Assembly (NCBI GenBank): GCA_006538405.1
Contig: BJKQ01000004.1
Coordinates: forward strand, 186,001 to 250,000
Direction of reading: 5' to 3'
Length of the DNA: 64,000 nucleotides
From: Hansfordia pulvinata
Lineage: Eukaryota > Ascomycota > Sordariomycetes > Xylariales
Position numbers and translations under genes: made by a program. The notes below the pieces were generated by a model that had not been told where the DNA came from, made no database searches, and worked only from the letters and a program-made list of their open reading frames with translations. Shown one piece after another: positions 44,801-55,094 of the stretch. Position 1 is the first letter of the stretch. Each line of letters opens with the position of its first letter.

Positions 44801-45526
44801 GACTTGGCAAGTACTCGCACCCCGGTCGATACCAGTGTCCGGCAGGTAAGCTCGAGGGTCATAGTTGGAAACCTCTGGCTCCACTCTTCCTACCCTATTA
44901 GGGGACCTAAGGTAAGGTACCTGCCTTGGGTACGCTGCCCAAGACAATTCTACCTGCCTCAGGTACCTATCGTATCGTATCCGCACCACCTTCCAGACTA
45001 CGGCTACCGTAGGTAGGTGTTTAGCACGGACGGGAATTGAAGGTGTCGCTTCCCCATTGGGCCCCAACTACCACCTCCGGCTACTCGTAATAGCCCGCCT
45101 TCGCGTCTCCCTCATTTTATTCGACGGCCTGGCCAGGCGTGCGACCACCACCACCACCACCTCCTCCTCCACCTCAAGGTCTGCAGCAAGCAGCCATCTC
45201 GACCACCCTGTCGGCGATAGCGACGTTCACGACGCCGTCCTGCCTCACATCACCCACAGATCACCCCAGCCGCACCTCACCGCCGGCGGCTGCGTTCCAC
45301 AACCACGCCGCCTCCATCAGCTCGACCTCAGCCCCCCCTGAATTCCATGCGCCCATCCTGACGCCCCCCGCCCCTCCCCGATGCTCCTGCGTTGCGGGCG
45401 CTCGTGAGCAGCCGTGCATGACTGCGTGACCATACCCGACGCCCGTCACACGACGCTCTTCGAATCCACACGCGACTCGCCACTGCGGCCCTCGCCTGCG
45501 CCGCGCCGCGCCGCGCCCCAGTCCCG
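41801..45526. other. Intergenic region
   Basis: 3.7 kb with no supported gene. It has a pentanucleotide minisatellite (42813-42850), a TTCTTC-rich stretch near 43770-43810, and ACTCGTA/TACGAGT motifs near 43367, 43386, 43586 and 45086. The last 400 bp are C-rich and act as the leader or promoter of the DOCK gene. Confidence 0.5.
42813..42850. repeat. Pentanucleotide repeat (GCGAC/GCCAC)
   Basis: About 7.5 copies of a 5-bp unit, alternating GCGAC and GCCAC. Intergenic. Confidence 0.8.
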
Positions 45527-48500
45527 ATGCCCTGGCAACCGCTGCCTCGCATCGCCTTTGCCGTTGCGACCTACCCCTTCACCACCGTCGGTGAAAATGA
45601 GCTCCCACTCGAGATCGGCGACGACCTGTACATCATAGAAGAGACTCCCGATGGCCAATGGCTGCGTGGCTACCTGCTCGCCCCTCCCTCGCTCCTGTCC
45701 GGCCTGACCTCCGCCCGTGGCCAGACCCTCGAGGCCCGCGTCTTCTCCGGCATCTTCCCGCGAAGCTGCGTCGAGATTCGCGAGGTCCTGGGCGACACCG
45801 ACGACTCCCTCAACGAGAACGATGACGAGCTCAGCGGCCACACCACCGAGCCCTCCTCGATCCACCATGGCGACGACGACGCTGCCAACAGCGCTGTGCA
45901 CCGTGGAGGCAGCGACTCGGGCAAGAGCGGCGTTGCCAGCAACGGCAAGCCAGACTCGGGCGCTCTCAATGGCACAATCCCGACTCGCCAGAACGGCGCC
46001 AACGGCTCTCTGTCGCTCCGTTCGAGGAGGCACCTTGACAAGCCCTTGCCCGGGGAGCCAAAGCCCGCGGCTCCCGTGCCCATGCTCAAGATTGGCGACG
46101 AGACTCCCACCTCTCTCTCAGAGCCCCTGATCGACGAGATAGCGTCCTGCTTGCGCGAATGGCACTCGACTCACTTCCACGAGCTCCTCCTCTCTCGCCA
46201 GTACTCCAAGCTTGACGAGGTGTCCCAGCTTATCGAAACTCTCGATCTCGCGCGGCGGCAATTTCTGCACAACGTGCTCACGGCGCACGAGTACAATGCG
46301 CTGCGTGAAAAGACCGTCTGGAACCTCGTCAAGGGCAACAAGCTGTGTGGAGGAGAGGTGATTGTGCGCGATCCCTCGGACCGAGGCCGGATATTGACAG
46401 GCGACGATTCGATTGTGGACATCACCAAGCTGCAGTCCACCATGAGCTTGTTGGATGAACCACCCCAGCAGCACTCGGAGGCGACCGCCCTACACCACCT
46501 CCTCGTCGACGTCAAGAGTTTTGCCGGCTCGTCCAACGAGCCCTCAACCTTGGTCCTCTATCTTGTCAACCGCTCCGTCGGCGGTACCCTGACGAATCTG
46601 TCGGAGAACTACGTTGTCGAGGTGCCCGCAGGCGGCTTGATGGGCAATGGCGCCAAGGATTCCCAGATGCGCACCTTGTTTACCGACCTCACTTCCACTG
46701 ACGTGGGTGACTTGCCTTCGGCCGACTCGGAACTGTTTCTCGTCGTCAAGGTCCTGGCCCCCCAGCAGGTCGCCAACGCCAACGGGAAACCGTCGTCGCG
46801 CTCGGGCTCCCACCCCCCGCCCGGCTCGCCCTTCGGCAAAGAAAAGCCCACTTCCTCCAATGGCCAGAAAACTTCTAGGAGAAGCCTCATGTGGGGCTCG
46901 ACGCGATCGGCCTTCTCTAGAGGAGGGCCGAAACTCGACGCCCTGTCAGAACAGTCGGAGGAACGGCCCAAGACCCTCCGGGCAGAGAGCAAGGATGGGA
47001 CAGGGCCACCCAGCACTGCAGGGTCGCGTCACGGTCGGCCATCCACAGATGGTGGACAGAGCACTGTCACTGCTGTTGAGAGGATGGTTGGCGCCGCCGT
47101 GCTGAAGCTGAACCCCATCATGAAACAAGATGAAGAGTCCGAGCATTTGCTGACTGTCTGGACCCCCTCTGTCTCGGCCACAGAGAGATCGGGCCATGGC
47201 AAGGAGCATGATGCCTTCGTCCGCGACGTCTTGGCTAACCCCTCTGGTTACTTTGAGAAGTCAAAGAGGGCAGAGCGCCTGCAGCTGCATCTCAGGCCTT
47301 TCAGCAACCCTAATGCCGATACCCTCATCAAGGCCACGCCAACTCTGCTGTCGGGCATCAGCAAAACCGGCAAAATGGAGTTTTCGGGGGCGCCTACCAA
47401 GCCCAGGTCCGACATCTACCTCACCGTCTCTCAGGCCTTCGTCAACCGCCAGAACCTCCTCTCGCGCTTTGGGTCAAGCGCCACCTCGATTTCGAGCAGC
47501 ATGCACTGCAACAACTTGACAGTGTCGGTCGAAGTCTTCAGGCAAAGCGGCGAGCGCATCAACGAGTGTATCTACCCCTCGTCGAACTCGGAGGGCCTCA
47601 CCACCTGGCACTCCTTTGCTTTGGACCGGGGCGAGCGCTGGAACCAGACGCTTCGTCTGTCCATCTCGCCCACCGATGTGTTGACATCACATGTGCTGCT
47701 GAAAATATCCGACGCACCAGGCGCCCCTTTCGCCATGGCCTACCTGCCCCTGTGGGACCAGCAAGCGTTCATGAGCGATGGACCCCATTCTCTGCTGCTG
47801 TATAAACTGGACGAATTCACCCAAGCGGCGCAGGCGGGCTCGACTGGTCGCGGTGGCTACCTTTCTCTGCCGTGGTCTCCTCGCGACAACTCCAGCGATG
47901 TTACTGGTCCTTTGGCCACCATGCGGGTCGAGACCTATCTGTGCAGCACGCGCTTCTCTCAGGACCGAGTTGTGCTGGGCCTGATCCGGTGGAGAGAAGG
48001 TCCCAAGATGGACATTCCGACACTGCTTAAGCAGCTCATCTTTGTGCCGGAAATCGAAGTCGTCAAGCTTCTTAGCGATGTCTTGGACAGCCTTTTCGCG
48101 ATTCTCGTCGACTACCAAGGAAATGACGAGTACGAGGACCTCGTCTTCACAGCCCTGGTTCGGGTTCTTGGGATTGTGCATGACCGGAGGTTCAACCTCG
48201 GGCCTCTGGTCGATCAGTACGCCGAGACCAGGTTCAACTACCCTTTCGCAACACCGTGTCTTGTGAGGTCTTTCACTAGGCTTCTCACCAAACCCACCGA
48301 GCCCGAATCGGCCAGGAAGCTACGCGCCACGCTGAAGGTGATTCGGCATATCTTCAAATTCATCGCTCACGCTCGGGGCCAGCAGAAAGTGAAGGAGGCA
48401 GACATTGGCATCACCGGCAGCACCCCCTCGTTTTCGCGTCATCTACACAGCATTTTCAAGGCTCTCGAATCGATGATGCGCAGCACCGCGCCTGTTCTGG

Positions 48501-51500
48501 TGGGCAGCCAGACCTTGGCGGTGCAACACTTCCACACGTGGCTCCCAGAGCTTGCAGGGCTGCTCTCGGCCGAGGAAATCCTGCACATCGCCATCGACTT
48601 CCTCGATTCCTGTGCGCTGGTGAAGGGCAAGCTTGTGTTGTATAAGCTGGTGCTGATCCTCAACTACTCCAAGCTCGATATCTTCGCCAATCCGGAACAG
48701 CGGGAAACACTCTGCACGAACACTGTGCGGTGGATAGCGCCTCACTGGGGACACACCGACGAAGTCACCGACCACTGGAAAGACCAGGTCCGCCTCTGCT
48801 GCTCGATTGTGGCTAGCCAGGCTTCGTCTCTCGGCAATGAGATCCCCGACTACATCCCCAAGATCATCGACTCGTACCTCGCCATACAGCGAGTGCCGGC
48901 CGAACCTAGACATCGGTTGTCGCTCTTGTTCCCAACGTCCTTTCCTTTCCCATCTCGGCCCATTGACGCCGAGCCAGTCGCTTTCGACGAAGCTCTGATT
49001 GAACTGTCTTCTGTCCTCTCGGCGCTGTCTCATTCGCCCAACGGCATGCAACTCGAGCTAGTAGACGACGAGGGAGCGATTTTCCTGAAGAATACGTTGA
49101 AGGTCCATTTGAGCATCCTGCAAGGAGAAGCGTTCCCCCGCTCGTGGCTCAGCGTCTACATTTATCATCACAAATCAGCCATGAAGACGCTGCAGTACAT
49201 CTCCACCATACTGCAGGAGTCCTTCTTGCCCGACCCCGACGACGCGGAAACATTCGACACCGAGCTCTGGAGAATGTTCTTCACCACTCTTCTCAAACTC
49301 GTTGGCAGCGAATGTCTGGCGCTGGAAACCTTCCCGAGCAGAAGCGCAGGACCATCTGGAAGATTGCGGGCGACGTTCGGGAACATGGCGCCGAGCTCCT
49401 GCGACGTACCTGGGAAGCCATAGGCTGGGAGACGAGCCCGGACGAACGATCTCGGTACGGCCTATCCCTGTCCAAGATGGGCGGGTACCAGGTCCAGTAC
49501 GTGCCAACCTTGGTGGGGCCAATCGTGGAGCTGTGCTTGAGCGTGCACGAAGGGCTGAGGAAGATGGCCGTCGAGGTGCTGCAGACGATGATGGTCAGCG
49601 AGTGGACGCTCAGCGAGGATCTCTCCGTTATTCAGACCGAGATGATTGATTATCTGGACTCCTTCTTCCAAGACCGGGCCGTGACGGAAAGCATCCTGCA
49701 GAAGCTGTTCATCAGAGAACTTGTGGACAAGTTTGAGCCCCTGTCCAGGTTGGAGGATGAGCCCATGCACGAGGCACTCAAAGACCTCGTCGCCACTCTT
49801 GAGGAGTTCCTGGATCTCTTGGTGGCGGTGCACAGCGGCGACGTTGCCGGAGAGGCGTCTCACCTGATCAATCGCCTCCGTCTTATGGAGTTCCTCCGCG
49901 ACATGCAGAAGGAGGGGATCTTCATCCGCTACGTACACCAACTCGCAACTCTGCAAGCAGAGTCGCGGAACCACACTGAAGCTGGTCTGGCTCTTCGACT
50001 TCATGCCGACTTGTACGACTGGGACCCGACCACCACCGCGCCAGCGCTGCAGGTTCCTGCCCTCCCAGCCCAGTCGAATTTTGAGCGCAAGGAGCGCATC
50101 TACTTTGACATGATCAAGCACTTTGAGGACGGAGAGGCCTGGAGCAGCGCTCTGGCCGCCTACAAGGAGTTACAGGCTCAGTACGAGAGCAACGTCTTCG
50201 ACTTCCCCAAGCTGGCCAGGACGCAGCGAGCGATCGCCACAATTTACGAGACGTTGGCCAAGACCGAGAAGCTGGTCCCCAAGTACTTCAAGGTGGTGTA
50301 CAAGGGCCTGGGCTTCCCGATAGGTCTTCGCGACAAGGCCTTCGTGTACGAGGGCACACCCACGGAGCGCACGTCGGCGTTCACCGACCGAATGCAAGAG
50401 CAGCACCAATCCGCCCAGATCATCACCTCGGGCGACATCGAAAGCGAGATTGAGGGCCAGTACCTGGTGATCTCGGCCATCAGCCCCCATCGCGACCTTG
50501 GCCACACCGTGTTCCAGCGCACGAGGGTGCCGAATGCCATTCGCGATTATCTCCTCTCTGCCAACCCCCAGAAATTCTCCATCTCCTCCAAGCGCAACAC
50601 GGCGGGCCCTGTCACCGAGCACCACGCCGAGAAGATTATTCACACCACTGCCGAGGTGTTCCCGACGATCCTGCGGCGCAGTGAGATTGTGGACACGCAG
50701 GTCGTGGAATTGTCTGCCAAGGAGACGGCGCTGGAACGAATCGTCCGCAAAACGCAGGAAATGTCCGTGGTGGAGAAGCGACTGAACGAGGGAGAACAAA
50801 GCGTCGCACAGCTTTTGGTTGATGCGATCCGCATATCTGTCAGCCCGGATTCCGAAAATAGCATCGCGGCCTATCGCGAACTGTTGCCTTCGCCAAAGGC
50901 GCCCCAGAGCGACGACGAGGATGACGAGGACGACGACGAGGAAGACGAAGAGGAGATTGAGCTTGACCGCCAGGAACAAGCGATCAAAATGTCTCTTGTT
51001 GACCACGCCATGATGATCAAGAGGTGCTTGACGAGCTTCTCGCGCAGCTCCAACCCCATCCTCACCAAGGGATACGAGGATCTATACAAGCGTGAGTGCA
51101 CTTAATAACCTGGCGCCGAACGGCCGCAGACGCTAACATGACCAACAGATTTCGAAGTCACTTATGCGGCCGAGGTCGCAGTCTTCACACCATCCACAAT
51201 GAGCCGGGACATGACCTCTGCGTCGGTGCCGAGCTCGCACCGGACTTCTCCGAACGGCCATTCGCCTCACCCTTCAAGAGCGCGTAACTCCTTGATCAAC
51301 GGAAACGGCATGGTCGAAGAGGCGGCGGCTGCGCAGCCGATATCAGTCAAGCAGCGTGGCACTCGGCTCAGCTTCCTCGGAGGCAAGAAGAAGGAGTCCT
51401 CGCAGTCGGCAGAGACGACCAACTCGACTCCGCCCAGGCGCGGCAGCGAGGCCACCAGTGGTTCGAGAAAGAGCAAGGACAACCTGAACAGGAGAAGCTT

Positions 51501-51807
51501 CTTCAAATCACACCCTAGCGATCCCAGTGACGGGCAGGTAGACCATCTGCAGTCTAACGGAACCTCGTCCGGGTCCTCGGCGCCTGATTGGGTGCAAGAC
51601 AGGGTCCGTAAGACGCAGGACATCATCGATGTCGTCGACAAGAGCAAGGAAGGGCAACCCAATGGTACGAGCGGCAGAGGCGGGCCGGGTCTCATTGGCA
51701 AGAAGGGCAGCATCCGGAAGCGATTCAGTGAGCTGAAGCTGGGGACGAAGAAGAGCAAGTACGGGACGATGGCGGGCGTTGAGGAGGAGCAGCAATCCCC
51801 TCGCTGA
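45527..51807 (+). CDS. DOCK-family guanine nucleotide exchange factor (SH3, DHR-1, DHR-2), with one frameshift
   Basis: The ATG at 45527 starts a protein of about 2,074 aa. Exons are 45527-51091 and 51149-51807; the intron is GTGAGT to AACAG and restores phase at a His codon. It begins with an SH3 domain (AVATYPFTTVGENELPLEIG, residues about 12-75). A helical region follows (LIDEIASCLREWHSTHFHEL). Then comes a DHR-1/C2-like domain (about 625-800: SDIYLTVSQAFVNRQNLLSR, LTVSVEVFRQSGE). The C-terminal DHR-2 exchange domain (about 1490-1830) has ERIYFDMIKHFEDGEAWSSA and YFKVVYKGLGFP. The tail is Ser-rich and basic. Fungal relatives such as Dck1 activate Rho/Rac-type GTPases with an ELMO partner in polarity and morphogenesis; the target here is not shown. 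The frame breaks by one base at CCC 49333-49335. One extra C joins SECLALETFP to EQKRRTIWKIAGDV, as in the family. Confidence 0.9.
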
Positions 51808-51862
51808 AATCCCGGGCTCGCTGCATTTCGGAAAGGCCATGTCTAAGTGTTTCATTTGCCGG

Positions 51863-51882
51863 TTTTTTTTTTTTTTTTTTTT
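51863..51882. repeat. Poly-T homopolymer (20 nt)
   Basis: About 55 bp after the DOCK stop codon, in the 3' UTR or just beyond. Confidence 0.9.
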
Positions 51883-52231
51883 CGCGTGGGCGTTCGGAGC
51901 ATCTCTGCGACTCATACCATGCTCGCACCATCTCGTGTGACGGATTTCCTTTCCATGCATCAACAGCTCCTTCAGCCTTCTCTTCCTTTGTCATGGTCCG
52001 TTGCCATCAGCTCTTTCCCCTTGTTCAAGATACCACAGTCCGCGGGGGAAAGGAGGAGACGGAACCGGCGGTCATTTCTCTGCGCGTTCCCCCGAATCAC
52101 TCCTGCACTTTCCCGCCACCCACGTAGAGTTTTCCTTGTTTCTCTGCCTATGTGAAATTCTGGAAACAAATCTAGTAATGACCGAAAAAGACAATGGGTA
52201 GCCGTCGCCGAGCCGCGGCCGTTGAACCTCG

Positions 52232-52248
52232 CCCCCCCCCCCCCCCCC
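52232..52248. repeat. Poly-C homopolymer (17 nt)
   Basis: Uninterrupted C-run in intergenic DNA, a likely site of length error. Confidence 0.9.
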
Positions 52249-53365
52249 TCGTCCCCGCTTGGCCACTCGAAGTGAACCCGGCCGCAACTGTACGCCTGTG
52301 ACTGTAAGACTACGAGTCTGACTGAGAAACTGTTCCTGGTGTCACGAGCCGTGTGTGTGTCTTGGCGTGGAAAGGTGACGCGGGCTGTATGGGCATCCCG
52401 ACTTCCGAGTCTCCAGAGTCATTCCCCAAAGGACCCTGCCCCTTTGGTTGCCAGACGGCCCGTGGCCCGGACACAGCGTGATGGGCTTTCAGCTTGTTCC
52501 CATCCGACCAGCGATTCGAGGTAGAAGCCATTAAACAGCCGACTTACTGCATGACCTGCTCCACGCAGCTGAGTCCAGATCTTACGCAACGTGTGCTCGC
52601 GGTCTTGGCTTTACGTCCTTGAATCTACCAGTGCCCGAAGAGAGACCGAGGGCCACTGGACATGCTTGATAGTCTTGCGAGTCGCGGGTCGGCTTTCTCC
52701 TTCCCACCGGCCCGTTCGTCATGGGCGTCCGTCCTCCGCTCCCGCAAGGGGACCGCATGTGTTGCCGCGGGCTATGTCTTTGAGTAAGTCCAGCACCCTT
52801 GCTTGACCTGATCCTCCAGTATCCGGGGGGCCGCCAACGCAGCTCGTCTCGGCGTTTCCACCTCTCAGGCCTCTCAGGGGAGATCTCAGCGGTCGCCCAT
52901 GACGATGCCGAGACAGACGTCTTGAACGCGAAAAAGAAAGGGATAGGCCAGTGGAGCTTGGGGGAATCGAGCCCTACAAACCGCGAGACCCTCCTGCCCG
53001 TTCGGGATCCCAAGTCATCGACAACGTCTTCCAAACTAGCGGCCGCGTTTTTCTGGGCATTATGGATTTGCTGTCCCACAACTTGAGTTGGGTCCCCCAG
53101 AATTCGTGACCGGGTTCGTGGCGGAGGCCAAGTGCGAGCTGGCTGTCGTCGATTTGGCGATGCATAGTAATCCGGACCGGGGGGGGCGCGTGCTTCCCTT
53201 GCGAGACTGATGTTGCCGATAGCCGTTGACAAGAGGGAGAGGGACCTTGCATCATCACGGTGCCGTGAGGCTCATCGCGAAGGCCTTCGAGCTCTGCTGC
53301 CTGGTGGGAGGGATGGGCCTCAAAAAAACGACAAAGACGCACGGCTTTCACTGTGAAGCTTTCGG

Positions 53366-53373
53366 CTATAAGT
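53366..53373 (+). promoter_or_regulatory. TATA-box candidate of the cystine-knot peptide gene
   Basis: CTATAAGT about 155 bp before the ATG at 53525. The only TATA-like element between it and the start is this one. Confidence 0.5.
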
Positions 53374-53524
53374 AGAGGAAGACCGGCCACCATCTTCGGC
53401 ATTGATGAAGCAGACACACACACACACAGCATTCTTCAACAATCTCCCACACCCTTCCACACTTTCAGAAACCAAAGACATTCTTACCTCGCTTCAACTT
53501 CCACCACTCAACCCAACCGCAGCC

Positions 53525-53986
53525 ATGCATCTCTCCATCGTCATCCTCTCCGCCCTCGCCGGCTTCGCCGTCGCCACCCCGGCCGTCGCCCCCGCCGCCG
53601 GGGCGAACGGCGCCGAGACCCTCGAGAAACGCTGCCAGGCCGACCAGATGCACTGCGAGAACGACGCTCAATGCTGCAACGTGAGTATCTTGACCTGCTA
53701 TATATTTCCCGGGCTTCTTCCCCCCCCCCCCCCCCCCCCTTCTTCGCGCAATTTGCTGACTGACCTGTGCAAAATAGAACCTCGTCTGCAGACAGGTAAG
53801 ACTGGGAAGACACAGAACCCTTACCCCCACCCTCACCCCAAGCGCCTCCCTCTGGTTCTGCATGCTAACATCATGTTTGTCAAGACTACCCCCGGTCTCA
53901 AGAAGCGCTGCGTAGGTCGACCTCTCACCCCCTGAACATCAGGCTCTGGAAACCCCCACTAACCTCTATCGCAGCGCGGCGTCTAA
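53525..53986 (+). CDS. Secreted cystine-knot-like (knottin) peptide precursor
   Basis: Four small exons: 53525-53680, 53778-53795, 53885-53911 and 53975-53986. All introns start GTRRGW-like (GTGAGT, GTAAGA, GTAGGT) and end AG, and all break between codons (phase 0). The precursor is 70 aa. Residues 1-18 form a signal peptide (MHLSIVILSALAGFAVAT). A short Ala/Pro/Gly-rich propeptide follows, ending in LEKR at about residue 36, a Kex2 cleavage site. The mature part of about 34 residues would hold six cysteines spaced C-x6-C-x5-CC-x4-C-x9-C, with the paired middle cysteines of inhibitor cystine knots. Such stable peptides include inhibitors, effectors and toxins from many organisms; nothing here shows which. 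Three introns in such a short gene, each splitting the mature part, is unusual. A poly-C run (53720-53739) lies in intron 1. A TATA-like box is at 53366. Confidence 0.75.
53720..53739. repeat. Poly-C homopolymer (20 nt)
   Basis: Inside intron 1 of the cystine-knot peptide gene, between the donor and a CTGAC branch site. Its true length is uncertain. Confidence 0.9.
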
Positions 53987-54345
53987 ACGCGTGGACTGCT
54001 CCAAAGTCCAGTCTCCCGAACGCCGAACATCACGAGAAGGCCCTCCGCGCGCGCGCGCGGTAGCCTGGAGATGAGGGATAGTGGCGTCGGGGAGGCTCTG
54101 TGCGCTCCCGTCTCTTACATACCTACCTATGCAACTGATTCGAAGCGGTGCATAAGTCCACAGTCATTACCGCTCCTATTTCTGTTTATAGTATGAAAAA
54201 TACATATTCAAAGGTCGACCTTAACCCAAAAGGCTTGCAAGGGACCCCAAGTGCTGCCGCGTGCTGTGTGCGCCTCAGACCAGAACATCGCCATGACCAC
54301 CCTCACTCACCCGCCCGCGCCCCGCAACGCCCCGGACGGGGGTCG
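53987..54345. other. Convergent spacer between two secreted-protein genes
   Basis: 359 bp shared 3' flank. It contains a (GC)n stretch near 54047-54058 and CATACCTACCTATGC near 54118. No gene. Confidence 0.55.
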
Positions 54346-55094
54346 TCACTTCTGGCCGAACGCCATGTGCTTCAGGGAGAGGAGGTGTGCCATGACGAAG
54401 TTGAGTATCTGGCGGGCGATCGACTGGGAGGCCTTCTTCCCGTCCGTGCTGCCGCCGCCGCCGGGCACGCTGTTCCCGTTGAAGGTCTCGCAGTAGAGCC
54501 TCATCGACCCGGCATCGCCCGGCACGCTGAACGCCGTCCTCTTCTCGCGGGCGCCGCCGTGCGGGAATCCGATGCCCGCCTTCCCTTTGTCCCCCCGGTC
54601 GCAGTGTTCCCCGTCGAAGAAGTAGAGCTCGCACTGCACGGCGAAGGACCCGCCGAGCCGCTGCCTCGCCATGGGCTCGGTACGGTAGAGCTCCTGCGTC
54701 TTCGCTGCCGAGATGCCGCCCAGCTCGACGCACGTGTCGTCGTCCTTGATCTCTATGCATTTCCAGCCTGGGGCGAACATCGTCAGCGGGCTTCGGAATG
54801 GGTTGCGTGGACGGATAGCTAGTTAGCTGCTGCCATCGGCCCTGGCAAGGTGGATTTGTCTGTCTGTGATGTTTCATAATACGCACTGAGGATAACATCG
54901 CCCGGGCCCGGACCTGCCCTGTCGGCTGCCGAGAATTTATCTCTGATCAGGTTGAGGCTGTCGTGCGTCGGGTCGTCGCTGCATTTCCCATCGTCGGGAT
55001 GCCCCTCGTGCAAAGCAATCTCGGTGGCGACCAGGGGCTGCAATGCCGAGCCCAAGCCTGCCAGGAGAGCTGCGAGGAGGACCAGCAGAGGCAT
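54346..55094 (-). CDS. Secreted protein of unknown function
   Basis: Two minus-strand exons, 54887-55094 and 54346-54767, encode 209 aa. The intron (54768-54886) has GTGCGT and CCCCAG ends and restores phase at a Ser codon (ILS then WKCIEIKDDD). The N-terminus is a signal peptide (MPLLVLLAALLAGLGSALQP). The mature part has six cysteines: in DGKCSDD, GWKCIE, DTCVEL, VQCELYFF, EHCDRG and LYCETF. It has an even mix of strands and charged loops, a Gly-rich segment (SVPGGGGSTDGKK), and ends in a helix-like stretch (SIARQILNFVMAHLLSLKHM). I recognise no family. A TATA-like box lies at 55210-55216 on the same strand. It converges with the cystine-knot peptide gene, so two secreted proteins sit within 1.6 kb. 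Confidence 0.72.

Larger units (their letters stand above)
51808..53524. other. Intergenic region
   Basis: 3' flank of the DOCK gene with a 20-nt poly-T (51863-51882) and a 17-nt poly-C (52232-52248), then the promoter of the cystine-knot peptide gene. No other coding signal. Confidence 0.55.

Noticed and set aside
50170..51006. 278-aa minus-strand frame opposite the DOCK exchange domain
   Set aside because: Shadow of a conserved DHR-2 coding region.
18324..53739. Long homopolymers (18324-18341, 51863-51882, 52232-52248, 53720-53739) as functional elements
   Set aside because: Probably slippage tracts, or gap-joined or miscalled runs; nothing links them to function.
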